NCBI GenBank assembly: GCA_029844215.1
Contig: CM056731.1
Span: forward strand, 80,682,992-80,746,991
Length of the DNA: 64,000 bases
Direction: 5' to 3'
Source of the DNA: Przewalskia tangutica
Taxonomy: Eukaryota > Streptophyta > Magnoliopsida > Solanales > Solanaceae
Shown: positions 1-13,225 of the stretch, piece after piece
How the letters are laid out: every line of letters begins with the position of its first letter
Position numbering within the stretch: position 1 is the first letter of the stretch
Position numbers and translations under genes: made by a program
The notes under the pieces: generated by a model
What the model was told of the DNA's origin: nothing
What the model saw: the letters and a program-made list of their open reading frames with translations, nothing else
Database searches by the model: none

Positions 1-1318
1 TAATCAGTGTTGGTGCTTCCCTTTTTATCTCCAAATACTACCACTTCGCGGTGATTCCATATAAACTTTAGGCACTGATGCATGGTGGACGGGACTGCAC
101 CAGCCTCGTGGATCCATGGCCTTCCTATCAACAGGTTGTAACATGTAGCAATATCCAATATTTGAAATTCCACAACGAATTTTGTATGTCCGATCAGCAG
201 TGTGAGGTCCATTACGCCTTCGACTCCCCTATGGACTCCGTCGAAACCTTTGACTCTGATATGACTTTCACAAATTTTCTTACAGTCTGCCCCTAATTTC
301 AATAGTGTCGTCATGGGACAAATGTTGACGGCTGAGCCTCCGTCAATCAGCACTGTTGAAACAATCTTGTCTGCGACCTGGATGGTGATATTCAATGCAA
401 GATTATGTCTGACTCCACCAACGGGTAACTCATCATCGTGAAAGGCGATTCTGTGGGCCTCTAGCACTTGTCCGACTAAAGCTGCCAAGTTCTCGTCCGT
501 TGTACCCTCTGGAACGTATGCATCCTTCAATACCTCCATTAATGCGATCTGCGTGAGGCGAGAATCGTGCGGTGAAAATAGAGAGATATGCGCTGATGTT
601 TTCTTTAACTGCTCTACGACGGAATACTCTTTAGTGGGCATCTTCCTCCAAAACTCCTCGACTTTAGCCTCTGTCACGGGTTTCTTTTGCGGTACCTCCT
701 TGGCTGCCTCTACAGGTGTGTAATACCTCTCTGACCTGGTTATACCTGCAGCGATGACTTCTATGACTCGCTTCCCATTTTCTCTGCGATCAACTTTGAT
801 TGGTGGCCCCTTCCCGGGCGTCTGAGCAACTGTGATTGAACCCTTATGTCTCGGCGGTGCCCTTTCCAATTCAAATACTGCTTTCTTTCGAGGATCAGTG
901 GCGAGGCGGCAGCGAAGGTTCGACTCTTCCTTCACTTGGCCCGGATGGTTCCCTCCAAGTTGTATTCCTCATCTAGGGTTACCAAGTGCACATTGGCATT
1001 GCCGTGGTTTGGCAAGGGATTATCATGCACGTTTGGGGCAGGATCCTTCAGCTGAATTACTCCTTCTTTGATCAACGCTTCGATTTTGTCCCTGAGGGTG
1101 TAGCAACTTCCAGTGTCATGCCCTGGGCTATCAGAGTGATACACATAATGCTTATTCTCATCATACCATCGTGGGATAGGGATAGGAATCCTCCCTGGAA
1201 TTGGTTGGATCAAGCCTGCAGCTCGCAGCCTTTCGTATATCTGGGGTATGGGTTGGCCCGATGGGAGTGCGGGTTTTGGATGGTCTCCCTTCAAAATTCG
1301 TGTTTGGTCTAGGCGCAT
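1..1318 (-). pseudogene. Protease and gag C-terminus, left Ogre copy, partial
   Basis: The counterpart of 26252-27480, truncated at the window start. The frame 1318-932 retains the His/Cys motif YHSDSPGHDTGSC and DKIEALIKEGVIQLKDPAPN, a segment lost to a shift in the right copy. The protease active-site region (about 300-360) is present but not in an open frame of useful length. Confidence 0.75.
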
Positions 1319-2767
1319 TGGGTGCTCTATGTTGTTGGCGGGCTTGATGGGCGGGTTGATGCGGGGCCGGATAAATGGGTGCTTGGGAAGCGTTATATAT
1401 AGGTTGTGTGTGGTAGTTGGGGTGTGGGGCAGGTGTATAGTGAGGTGTGAAGTTTTGGCTGCTTGGGTGGTAGTATGGGGCTTGATAGGATGAGTTTTGG
1501 TATGTTATAGGCAGCTTGAGTTTACGTTCTTGTATGAACATGGAAGGGAATGTCTCTTTCTTCGCTGCGAAGTACTCGATCGTCCTGATGAATCGCCTTA
1601 TTGGTTACTGCTGTGTTGCAGTTGTAATCTGCCGTCTTAATACCTTAACCTCTGAAGTCGCCCATTCGACAACACGCAAAATTCCGCCCGATGACGCTTA
1701 TCATCCGCTCATAGTAGGTTGCGTCCTTCAGAGATTGTACGAATAGTGTGGTCATCTCACTCTCCACCATGGGTGGTTGTACCTTTGTTGCCTCTGAACG
1801 CCACCTCATGGCGTACTCCCTGAAAGTCTCCGTAGACTTTTTCTCTAACTTCATTAGATAGAACCTGTCCACACCGGTCTCCGTGTTGAACCCTAATCGC
1901 TCCACAAAGTCTTGGGCCAACGCATTCCATCTATGCCATTTTTGCGGATCCTGTCTAGTGTACCAATCTAGTGCCTCGCCGGTCAAACTTCGAATGAACA
2001 ATTTCATAATGACTGCCGGGTTCTTCCCTACTCCGATTAGCTTGTCGCAATATGACCTCAAGTGTGCACGGGGGTTCCCTTTCCCATCAAATAGATCGAA
2101 CTTTGGCACCTTGTATCCCGGCTGGCGGCTCGCGTCGGATGCGTGCAAAGATCTTAAATGTCTAGTCGCCGTGACCTTTATCCGATCGCGTACCACAGCG
2201 CTTCGCCCAGTGTGAATCTCTCGAACTCGTCCTCGTCCATTTTGGCTCGGACTTCCCTTTCCATTTCTTCGTAATGATCTGTTTCCTGGTAAAGCACGGG
2301 GACGGTAAAAGGCTGGGTTTCTGTTGTGTAAGTTATTTATGCAGGTTGTTTCTTTGAAATGGTAATGGGTATGGTGCGTGGGTATTGGTCGGCCTGGCGA
2401 TTAGGGCTGATTGTGGGGAAGTAAGTAGGTGGGGGCTGAGGTACATGGGTAGTAGGAGGATCATTTTGAAGGTGGGGTTGATGATTGGCTGGGTGAGGCG
2501 GTTTGGTCGATGGCCAGCGGTCTTTGTGGGAGTTTTGGGAGATATGTGGTGGTGGAGTCGCTGCAGGATGGTTTGCGAGGTAGTGGCCCTTTGCTCTGGC
2601 ATAGGGGTATTCAAACTAATGGATAGGTTGGTCAGATTCCGTAGCCTCTCCATCTCAACCTGCATATCAGCAATTTGTTGTAGCAACTGCGCAATACATT
2701 CTTCCTGATTGGTGACATTCCTCATACAGAAGGTTACGTTTATTGTGAGGAATAATTCCCAAACCAT
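1161..2767 (-). pseudogene. gag, left Ogre copy, several frameshifts
   Basis: Three frames hold it. 2767-2333 is the N-terminus, with EECIAQLLQQIADMQVEMERLRNLTN, a short coiled-coil-like stretch. 2196-1645 is the gag core, with FDLFDGKGNPRAHLRSYCDK and ALDWYTRQDPQKWHRW. 1541-1161 is the Tyr/His/Pro tail. Compared with 27608-28933, the breaks fall at CTGG/CAG words. For example, 2120-2150 has CGGCTGGCGGCTCG where the other copy has CACTGGCAGCTCCAC. Confidence 0.8.
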
Positions 2768-3115
2768 TTGGCTCGAGCGCCCCGAGCGATCATATCATCA
2801 TTTCTTGCCTTGGACACGGTAAAGTGTGGATGCTCGACATTGTTGAGTCAAATACGAACCGACCTTTGGGGAAGATGATAAATCTTTCTAAAAAAAATGC
2901 AACAAACGGTGTTAGCATAAAGCATGTAATTTGCAGGTATGTAGCAGATATATTGCACATAGCACATTCAAACATTTTCTAACATGCAGGGGGACCTCTT
3001 TATGCCAGAGGTAAGCCTAGACGTCACATATGCAAGATCATGATAATAAAAATCCAAGCACAGTAGATTGGCGTGCTTTAGTCGGAAATAAGTTGCGATT
3101 TATAACAATAAGACA
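2768..3115 (-). other. gag-ORF1 spacer, left Ogre copy
   Basis: The counterpart of 28990-29410. It carries the out-of-frame gag N-terminal codons (2975-2790) and a T-rich tract. No independent gene is seen. Confidence 0.55.
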
Positions 3116-4617
3116 TCAAAGCCTATAACTAAATTGCCCGCGGTGGTGAAGCTTCGAGTTTTCTTTGGTATAACCCACCTGTTCCAAGTATCGTCTTGCA
3201 TCGTGCATTAGGGCCAGCGTATGCGGGGTGATGACCTTTTCTTTGAGTAGACGATCTTTCATCCTATTATTCGTGCCCACGTCCTCGAAACCCTGCTCTC
3301 CTTTTGGGATGTAGGTTGTGCTGTTGTGATCCTCTTGCAACCATGTCTGATATTCGGATGTGCATCACATTGTTCACCTCGATGTCTACCTTGTCAATGT
3401 CGTCCCATTCTCTCAAAATTTGTCGATTCGGGCACGATAAAGTTTGGTCCAAATGTGACTTACGAAACTCCCGTATGCGATCGGAGTGGGATTATCATTC
3501 TTGGCGAATTGTCGAGATGCAGCGTGAGGCGTATGGTTGTAGACCCTTTAGACCAATAAGCTCAATATAGTATAATTCTTTCTGGCGTATAAAGGCTCCA
3601 GCCTTGTGAGGGAGTAAGGGATATTTCCACTGGATCTGATCCTGGGTGCGGGATGTCAAAAACTTGCACCAATCTTTGGTGCCGACCGGTGACACAAACC
3701 GTTTCATCCTATCATAGAAGCTGTCGATCTTATAAGATGCGCTGAAACAAAGATCTGTCATATTTGACCGTTGGTAAAAATGCTCCATGGCCCACATTTG
3801 TAAGATAAGGTTGCGACGCTTGAAAGAAGTTTGTCTGGCCTCTTTTGCATTTCCCAAGAGCTCGGAATATCTCTGCCAAAATCATAGGAACTAAAGTGGG
3901 TTGTACGCCGTCAATTCCCTCGAAAAGTGATCTGGCCACGGAACATATGCAAGTACTTATTTTGCCATACTCAAGAGGAAAAATCAAGGTGCCAAGTAAA
4001 GCGACAGTGAATGCAATAGGACGCCTGTTTTGCCAATGGCGTAGAGTGCATGAGAATTCTGTTTTGCATGTCTTATAAGCGTTATTATGTCCATACCTCT
4101 CGTAAAGATAGTCAAGAGACACCAGTTGTTCTCGAAGCAACACAATTCCTTAGTATTCTTGAGACCCATGTAGCGGAGAAATTTCTTCCCTGATTGGTTG
4201 TTGGGAATAATCACATCTTCTAGTAGTAAACTAATGGTGAAATAATGAACTCCGTCCATTGTTGGAGTTATTTCTAAATCCTTGAATCTGAAAACGACTC
4301 GGTCTGGATCCCAAAACTGGATTAAAGCTCGGATCAAATGCGGATCTGGCGAAATACCAAATAGTGAGATGAGACACTGACTTCTTCCTAATCATCGTCA
4401 TTGCGATGTCGAAATCCTCCCACCATACTCTTAGCTTATTAGGAACTCCGCTAACCATTCTTATATGATCCATGTTATGATACAAATGCTGAAAAACAAT
4501 TAACAATAATAGACTTACATTTCCAACTTTGGGCATGTCTTTTGGCTTGGATAAATCTATCATGATTATGCAACACATAATATGCTGGTTGGTCGTTGGG
4601 TTGAGAAACGTCGACAA
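3116..4617 (-). pseudogene. ORF1, left Ogre copy, broken into six frames
   Basis: Pieces at 4617-4231, 4337-3984, 4143-3730, 3857-3495, 3452-3267 and 3340-3116 together cover the 480-aa protein of 29418-30860 in order. Nearly all sequence is present, so the damage is small indels rather than deletion. Several sit at CHG words and may be base-calling errors. Confidence 0.8.
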
Positions 4618-5054
4618 GTTTGGTGTCTTCCTAATTGTGGTGTCGATACCAGGACCGACTCACCTAAGGTAAATGTATGCATGCCTTAAAATAAAGGGTG
4701 GTATAGCTCTATCTTAAGTTTGCTAAGATTTGGCTTACTAGGCCTTGAGTTCCAGAGTGGACTACTCGAGTGAGAAGGCTCTGCGACCACGGTTGGACCG
4801 GATTCTCGCGCAAAATGCCAACTCTCTTAAATGTGGGTGTTTGAAAGAAATTTGCAGGTCTTGTGAAGCACACCCGCGTGTTGTGTGTGATTGTGTGAAT
4901 TTTCCAGAGCGGAAGAAATATGAGCGGAATGCCAGTTTAAGGAAAGCAGTAAAGCACATAGCAATTAAAGCAAACAAAATAAGGTACATAAAATTAAATG
5001 CAAAAATAATGTCAAACAAAAACCCTAGATCTGTTGTGGTTAAGAACCTAAAAT
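4618..5054 (-). other. Ogre leader, left copy
   Basis: The counterpart of the leader at 30861-31340, A-rich towards the PBS. It contains no supported gene. Confidence 0.55.
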
Positions 5055-5071
5055 CCCCAGTGAAGTCGCCA
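5055..5071 (-). other. Second Ogre primer-binding site, beside the shared LTR
   Basis: Identical 17 nt to 31341-31357 and at the same 3-nt distance from the LTR. It shows that the left internal region begins here as a second complete 5' start and is not a random fragment. Confidence 0.8.
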
Positions 5072-5074
5072 TGC

Positions 5075-8000
5075 TGTAACACCCCATTTTCAACCGTAGT
5101 CGGAAACGGGATTACTGCGCATGGTTGATTCCTGAAATGCTATTTAAGGAGTCGCCACCTAATTATTATAGTGAATTAGGACACTGAAAATGTAGCATAA
5201 AATACTATAAATGATCTCCATTTTTAAGGTCTGTGAAACTATGTGAGATTCTAGGTAAGGGTTCTTTATTATCCTAAAGGGAAGGGGTTAGGCACCCTAA
5301 AGGATCCGCTAACTTGCGGTTATCCGGTCAAACTTAGGTTAGTATTATTTAAAAATGTATATTTAGGAGAACATGAGTTTAAAAAAGACGTTTGCAAATA
5401 ATTATTTAAAAGATATGTATGTATATATAGTTTCCATGGAATTGCATGAAGTTTATTTATAAAATGCAAGGAAATATTCTATTTGAACAAAGCAGTTGTA
5501 TGAGGTTTGTCATAAAAAATGCAAAATAATAAAAAGAGATGGTTTACTAAAAGTACGTATTATATGTAAAGTTTAATCTTTATAAAGAATATACAAATGG
5601 GTAGAAAGATTTTCCTCTTTTGCACTTGGTAATAAGAAAATGAATCTTTGTTATAAAAAAATTTGTTATTTTTATGAAGTTTAATAAGAATTTGGAACTC
5701 ATTTATTTCTATAATATTAATGAAAAGGCTAAGTTATTTTGAAAAGTTTTGAAAATGCATAACGGCCTAAAGATAGATTAAACTAGCGACACATTTTATT
5801 TTTTAACTACCCACCCTTAATAATTCTAGGCCTGACTATTCTAGGCATTTTCAATAATTGTATAAGGTTAGGTAACAAAAATACAAATAAAAGTAAAGTG
5901 ACGGAGTTAAAGAAAGGAGATAAAATGAGTAGGGCAGGTGAAGATATTATTCCGCCCTATTTATCTTAAGGTTCCGAGACCGAAGAATGCGAGAAGTGTG
6001 GATGTAAATCATTTTCTTGACAAAGTCGTGATGAGTCTCGTATGAGACTCTTCGTAAGCTCGATGCATTTCATGTAAAATAAAAGAGAAGGAAAAGATTA
6101 GTAACAACTCAAAATTTAATGATGCAAATAGATAAAATGCTTATGTAAATTTGACATATGTATGTTTTAACTATTTGTTTAGTTACATCGGCTGCAGCAC
6201 TATGGATCCAAAGATAATATGACCCAATTGGGTATAAATAATAGGCAAAGAAACATATGATTTGCTCATAATTCTTGACTGAAACAAGAAGACAAAATAG
6301 CCTTAATTTACATGAAGGCAACAACGACACAACTGGCAGTCAGCAAAAAAATGGGCTTGGTCCAAATGTATAGCAATAAGAAAAGGCGAAGGCGAGGAAC
6401 GGGGAATGGACTAAATCCGACCCATGTATACATATATTAAAGGAAATTCTTTGGGCCCGATTTACAAGCGAGCAACATAAGATGTAGGGTTGATATGCGA
6501 AACTATACCAAGCGGGTGTGGTATACTTAAGCTTCCTCATACAGAAATCAGATAAAATATAACAAAAAAATGGGGGTGATCATATAATAGTACAAAAAAA
6601 TGCATTTTAGATACTAAAAAAATAAATCTAAAGAAATTAGTCATACATATTTACATTCACATTTCAAAATTATATGTCTTGATATAATGACCCTCAAACA
6701 AATGACTCCATTCTTAATCTGTACAGCGACAAATGCATGAATGCGTAGTAATATTTAAAACAAATACGAGGATCATCTTGTCCTTTGAACTTAGGCTATC
6801 ACAAACTTCATATTGATTATACGAGACTTCAAAAACACAAATTTTATAGTCATTCCTTCTATATTCTGAATACTAATTTTATATTATTTAAAATAATGCC
6901 TATATTTCAAAATATATACTCATACTTAAATAAACTAGACTTGCAAACTAATCATATGCATACAAAGGCAAGTGATTAACATTGCACACAGAAACCACAT
7001 GATAGGTTTAGATAATTGAGATACATTACACAGATCTTAATAGAGAAGGCTAACATGAAAAGTATAAATTTTAAATAACTTCGATATATCCCTACCCAAC
7101 AATTAGTAAAAGTAGACATACTCGAACAAAATAATTTCAACCTAAGCGATCGTAGCGAAATAGGCCATTTAAATATGTATAAGCAACTTATTGAGAAGAA
7201 TAGATATTTATTACATAGGAGCTTATCGATCATTTTTAACTCATTTCACTGTGATCACGGTAGTCCACGGTATATATTTAACACATGAAGCAAATTACAA
7301 CTTAAGACATGGAATACAACTAAAGATATAGCTTAACATGGTATGGTCTAATCTAATAAGTGCAAAATTTTAAGGGAAATGACTTATGACGATGGTAACG
7401 AGTACAATATAACTTAGGAGAGGTAAAATGTTGACATGAAGGCATTTAACACATAAACAGACATGACAAGTATGGGATAAATTCAGTAGAGGTTTAGACA
7501 AACATGGGTGACCAGATAAACACTTAAAGAGAACATTTTTAGCTAAACAAAAGACAACTGCTTACTGAACTAACTATCAGAATTCCAAAGGATGAACATC
7601 TTGATATAATCACATGATGTCAATGACATCACTCGTAAAGCTTCTTTTCATATTACATTTATAAAAATATGGATTTATATCCATATTAGTAAAGATTCAG
7701 AACTAAACATTCTCATGCTACATTCTTAATCACATAGGCATATGACTAAATCAAGTCAACATGTGTACAAGTTCATGAAGAAACTAAAGATGTGCTACTC
7801 CTCCAGCAAACTCAGGACATGTAAAGGTCAAATCAATAGGCAACATACTTGTATACAAATAACCCAAGTAGTAACAACGACAGCAATACATCATTTATAT
7901 ACCTAAAGCATATTACGGTGACTTAATAGGCTCGACAACAATAATGAATGTTAACAGCGTCTTAATTATCGATCTTACTAATATATAGTATAAATAAACA

Positions 8001-9706
8001 CGGAAATAACATGTCTTATTCAATATATGAAAAACATTGGTTGAGCGAGTCTAACCAACATTAACCTAACTAATACATACAGATTTACATAGTCTTAACC
8101 TGATAACATTGCTAATGACCAATATGATTTGGGTATAAAGCAACAAACTAACAACATGCTTAGTAAAAAAAAACATAAAAATAGAATCAACAGTCCCCTG
8201 TCATATTTGATAGCAAATTCAATGCTATAAAATAGTCATTAATACATACTAAGCATGGCTATCGCTTGAGAAATGAATCGACACCAAACATACTGTCAAA
8301 AATCTGTGACTAACATGTTATGATTAAAACTCACGAATTCAAGCCACACCTACATTTAGCCAAACATATTTAATAGAGACACGCATCGCATCACACATAA
8401 CACACAATTGTGAATTAAATAGCACGATTATTAGAAAGAAAGTAGGTTACCTTCTTCGGGCAGCGAACCGAGGCGTCGTCTCGACTCGTCGATTCTACTC
8501 GAAGAATATGTATGTGGGTGTGAATGAAGAAAACAAAGCTTAAACGCAAGAATTTTAAAATGAAGAACGAATAGATGATATGCAAGATAAATTATCAAAT
8601 TCCGGGGGTCCCCCCCAATGAAGAACAAAGGGGGTCTTTTATAGGTGAAATATTGGGTTTGAATTCGAAATAAAGCTGTTAGATTTTGGACGATTTGTTG
8701 GTTCAAATCGCGGATTTTAGGGAGATGCAGGGTATGGGCTGCGTAGGTGAAGTGAAAGGAGTAGTTGGGGGTGCATGGAGTGGGCATGGCAGCGGATTTG
8801 GGGGTGATGGGAGGGTGCGGCGGTTGCTGGAGGCAGAGGGTAGGGGTTTCTAGGTTTTTTCTTTATTTTCTTTGAGGGCTGTTGGTCGATGAGGAAGGGA
8901 AGTATAGGGGTTATGGGCTGGGCGACGGGTAATTGGGCCGGGTGACGTGGGCTGGTTATTTTTAAAAGGTGGGCTGATTAGGTATTATATTGGGTATTAG
9001 TTTTAGAAGTTAGTTTTAGGCAAAATTTATTAGTGGTAAATTAGAAATTCAAAATTGTGATTAAATTATTTAGGTGCTTTATTAATTTAAGTTATTACAA
9101 AAATAAAGACGGGCGTGCTATTTAATTAGGGCTAATATTTATAATGCGATGCCGTTATTAAAACTTATTTATTATGCGTATTCCGCGAAGTTAAATTAAA
9201 GCGAGCAGGGTTTAGATTATTATTAAATTATTTAAATGCTAAATGCAAATATGATATTTAAGATTGACATTTAATGCTTTTATAAATGCGACGCTATTAA
9301 AATGCATGTATTAGATTGAAATTAATTTAAATTACAAATTACGAAATTGCCTTGCTTTTAGTAAAAAATGCGAATATTCTATTTAACACGACGTCATTGC
9401 TAAATTATTTATTTTATGTATTTATTTATTTATCGTTAAGGATTATTCGAGTTTCAATTAATGGAAAATAGGGCCTAAATTACGAATTATATTAATGAAA
9501 TTGCTTGTTATTAAAACGACGAATGCGGGCGTGAGACTCAAGGTGTGCTTAGTACTCTATGTAAAATGCGGTGCCATTATTAAATTGTTTATTTGTGCAT
9601 GTATTAATGTATTATTGATGCATTTTATTATAAAAAATTATTTTGCAAAATTAGTGTAATTTTATAGTTAAGAACTGGACGGGAGGGTCAAAATTGGGTG
9701 TCAACA
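5075..9706 (-). repeat. Shared Ogre LTR: 3' LTR of O and 5' LTR of the left internal copy (4,632 bp)
   Basis: Same termini as the LTR at 31361-36034, with TGTTGACACC at 9706 and GGTGTTACA ending at 5075 on the minus strand. On its right is a purine-rich tract (9707-9721), as expected in front of a 3' LTR. On its left, 3 nt away, is a full PBS (5055-5071), as expected behind a 5' LTR. It therefore serves both neighbouring internal regions. This is the arrangement produced by unequal recombination between LTRs or by tandem integration. No target duplication separates the two internal regions. Confidence 0.9.
8637..8643 (-). promoter_or_regulatory. TATA box of the shared Ogre LTR
   Basis: The same TATAAAA motif and context as at 34982-34988, so the shared LTR keeps a promoter facing the left internal copy. 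Inferred from motif and position. Confidence 0.55.
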
Positions 9707-9797
9707 ACTTGTCCCTCTTTGTATGGAGATGATGGAAGAATCTTCGGACAAAGACGTTGACTTAAAGTCAATTTTGTCTCGATCCTCAGAATTAAAA
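9707..9797 (-). other. Ogre 3' UTR end with polypurine tract (9707-9721)
   Basis: On the minus strand AAAGAGGGACAAGT abuts the LTR start TGTTGACACC, in the place and form of the plus-strand primer of Ogre elements. The rest is unique 3' UTR interrupted by element A after 9797. Confidence 0.75.
9793..9797. repeat. Target-site duplication of element A, left (TAAAA)
   Basis: TAAAA directly before TGTTATACC; its partner is 19271-19275. Confidence 0.85.
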
Positions 9798-12700
9798 TGT
9801 TATACCCCGTATTTCCAGAGTATGTACGCAGGGACGTACGTAGGAAATTTCGAACTTCAAGTAGGCTTGGCCGATTTAATTTTGTGCACAACACCCGGTT
9901 AGAGTCGTTTTTAGTGAAAGCGTTTTCCACGACTTTCGTAGGGAATTTCGGCTATGTCTTTTTAATTTTTGCGGATTTTTAGAGACACGAAACATTTTGG
10001 ACCAACGAGGCGACACTTGTCACCTCTCGTTGGGCCTTGAAGTGATCAAGCTTGGCGAAAGTTGGCCATTTTGTCATGGAGTAGGTAGGATATTTTGGTG
10101 GTAGATGGATAAGGTGCACTTGGCAAGATCTTGGCCTACACTTGCTATGCACTTGGCTAGATCTTGGCCATTGGTTGGCCTTCACTTGACCTATAAATAC
10201 CCGCCTTTGAAGACTAATTCATCCATGAGTGCCTAAGTCTTGAAAGCTTCCTTCCCCTTAGTGTAGTGTCTTGGCGAGGCCCCTCTCCCCATGGCGAGAG
10301 TCCCCACAGTGGGGTAGTAGAGGGTAGACACTCCTTGGGGTGCTAGCAGTGGGGTACCCCACTGCCTAGTTGTTTCGTATAATACCCACTCTTGGTAGAA
10401 ATACTCTCAAAAGTATTGTTATAATGCCCAATTACCTTAGTCGTATACCTTGTAGTATTCTAAGGTTATACTTATCTGAAAAGCCGGAAATACTATTATA
10501 CTTCCCTTGATCCACAAACCGAAACCACTAAGGAAAATCTCCATAGTCAGTTGGAGAATTGTGTAGAAGTTGGTTAGAACTTCTAAGGGTGGTTTAGGCG
10601 GGTTGGAGCGCTCGGAGTTGGAGCTAAACGTTGCCCAGGATCGACAGTTTAACTTGGATAATTATGGGCTTATCGAGGTAAATATCGTGTCCCTCTATTG
10701 TAATTGGAAATTACCTGATTGTTAGACTATATAGTTGAAGTATACTATATATAGAACTGAGCGTTGTTGTCGTGATGTCTTTGGACTTAAGCTGAATAAT
10801 AAGAAACCTTTTTGAAAGAAATCTTGGCTTGTTTTACATAGGGTGTATTCTGATGAACTTGTGTAGCTTTTACGTGGAGTAGAATTGTACCGTTCGGGTT
10901 AGATGTATAACCCACTGGTTGGCTTGGTGGCAGGCCTCGATAGGAGGAGATTTTCTGTTGTTGCGGGAGGTCTTTGCCGAATTTTACGTAGAATGTTCTC
11001 TGAAGGGATCTAAATGTTAATAAGCGCCTTGTGGCCTTATAGGTTGAAGTACTACGTGTGGCGCGATCTACTTGGCTTAGGAGTAGCGAGCGGTTGGAAG
11101 TACTTGGGCGTTTTGCTATTAGTCGATACTCGTCGCGAGGTATGTGAACCTCTTCCTATCTCTTCTAGCATGATATGTGTGAACTATGTAGTGCGGTGAG
11201 CGTCACATGTGCTAAATGTATTTGATTGGTTCAAAACATAAAGTGTTATAACGGCTTTATGGGAAGTTGGTTATATGACTTTATGTTGGTAAGAAAATAC
11301 TTGTGGTTTTAAAAGGTGGCGATTTGAACTATAAGCGGCTTGTTATGTGTTAATAAAGAACTTGAAGTAATACTTGGTTTTGAAAACTTAAGAGTTATAC
11401 TAGCTTTATGGGAAGTTAGGTATAACGGCTTAAGAATGTTTCTTGATTTGAATCGAGAATGGGTATCGACAAACCAGCTGCGGCGTTAATAAAAGGAAAT
11501 GTTTTGACTAATTAAGTATTATTAAAACCGGTAGAAACTTCCATCTGCATAGAAGCTAAGATGAGACAAAATGATATTTCTAGATCATGGTTTGTAATAA
11601 GATTGCTATAAACAAGAATATCCTACTCATATAAGACTTATGTTTCTCGGATAGTTTAAAGGAGAATTGTATTCTTAAATGAATAAGACTATGAACTACG
11701 AAACCTTTCTAAAATAAGGAACGTGAACATTTGAAATTAGGCAAACTTGGACGTTTGGATAATAATGTTGTTACTTGATTTTACAAAGATAAGTGTTTTG
11801 ATTCACTTCAAAAGATAATCACTCTATTTTCATATACTACGGGTATTGCGTGACTTTTGTGAAAGTAACGTATCTTTGAAAAGAGTTAATGTACGAAGTA
11901 TTTTGGGGATAAAAACCCGATCTTATTAATCATATAGTAGAAAGTGCCTTGTGTGAATAACTTGATTGTATTGGTTTGTGATAGCCTTGTAATACTTTCT
12001 TGTTGATTTGATAAGTAAACATGCTAGGATGCTACGTGTGTTAGTATCTTGTGATGTTTGTGTAAAGGGGTTTCCCTTGTTGTGCTTATGTTGTTTAACG
12101 ATAAGCTGTTATGATAGTATTATACATCACTCATCTCTTGAGATGATTCCGGGGGTTAAGCTGCCATCCGATGCGGGGTAGACTCAGGCGGGTCGATGGA
12201 CCTATGATTCGAGACTACCTCATGCGGGTCGAGGGCTATGCGGGCTGCGGGAGTTCGAGGTTGAGATGCAGCCCTTGTGGTCATGCGGTCCTTGTGGCCA
12301 TGCGGACGGCGAGTCGAGCGGCTGCAGGGAGTAGCTACCCTCGATGCGGGGTTATACCTCATGCGGGCGATCTGATTGGCCTATGCGGGTGCGGGAAGTT
12401 CGAGGACTAGATCGCGCATTAGATCTTTGCGAGTGGCGGCTTTGATCATGTGGCGGTAGACAGATCTTATGATACGGTTTATGACCTTGTTGATGCGTAG
12501 GTTTTAGTAGTCGGCTATACCTTCGTACTTACCGTCTGATTTTATTATAACACAGTGGGACACAGTGTTCATGTGTGTTACGTGGTGTTTTCATATCATG
12601 GATGCGGTGAGGAAAGGTATTCCACGGGCATGATTGATGTTGTGGGCGTGAGACCCATAGTTATTTTAAGTGATGACTTTGAGGCGTGAGTCACGACTTG

Positions 12701-13225
12701 ACATGGCCTTATTTATTGTAAGCGTAGTTTGGTTATCATACATGTCTCTGCTTTGTATAGATTACTATGATTTCATTCTGATGTTATTTTGATTTCACAT
12801 ACTGTACTGTTATCTTGACCTCGCCCGAGCTGCGTTCATGCCGCGAGTAAAGGTACACGATCATTGATCCTCGCTCTTAGGGTCACGATTCGGCGTTTGG
12901 GAAAGCTCCGTTTCTCGGAGGCTTATCGGTGGTATAGTCACTGTTGTTGTAGGTGTTTACATTCGGGGTATGGCGGGCCACCATCGCCATTGTTGTTGTA
13001 TAATTTCTTAGAGTGCATATCTTGTTGTGGGCGGGGTTTGTAAAAAGGATTAAAGCGTTCGTGTTGAAAAAGTTCTTTGTTTATATATATCTTAGAAAGC
13101 AAGTTTTCTCAGTTATTGTTTCATATTTCATAATATGTCTTGTATCGTTTATGTTCGATTACTACGATGTTGTATCACTAGGGTGCGGGGTAAGGCACGA
13201 TCACGGGCGGAATCGGGTCGTGACA
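9798..13225 (+). repeat. 5' LTR of element A
   Basis: 3.43 kb. U3 is short: the TATA box is at 10192. A very long R-U5 follows. A GC-rich block with repeated CATGCGGG words lies at 12170-12420. The TGCGTTCATGCCGC motif with a possible splice donor is near 12830-12850. It matches 15839-19270 throughout apart from CHG-type indels. The remainder is A/T-rich and gene-free. Confidence 0.9.
10192..10199 (+). promoter_or_regulatory. TATA box, 5' LTR of A
   Basis: TATAAATA preceded by CTTGACC and followed by CCCGCC, ~395 bp into the LTR. The same CTTGACCTATAAATACCC context recurs in the LTRs of G (a related family), which supports it as the promoter. Confidence 0.65.

Larger units (their letters stand above)
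1..5074 (-). mobile_element. Second Ogre internal region (left copy), cut by the window edge
   Basis: Position 1 onward matches 26252 onward in the same orientation, and the match extends to 5074/31360. The order is partial protease, gag, ORF1, leader, PBS. It uses the LTR at 5075-9706 as its 5' LTR. Frames are far more broken than in the right-hand copy, mostly at CAG/CTG positions. RT, integrase and 3' LTR would lie left of the window. Confidence 0.88.

Noticed and set aside
986..1493. Plus-strand frames of 81-108 aa opposite gag (also 27331-27745)
   Set aside because: Antisense shadows of the Pro/Tyr-rich gag tail, present in both Ogre copies.
4745..5128. 127-aa plus-strand frame across the PBS (also 31118-31414)
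   Set aside because: It crosses PBS and LTR end antisense to the element and is lysine-rich only because the leader is A-rich on this strand.
8431..8787. 118-aa minus-strand frame open in both Ogre LTRs (also 34776-35132)
   Set aside because: Retained because the LTRs are near identical. It spans the TATA box and has no recognisable domain, so it is not a supported gene.
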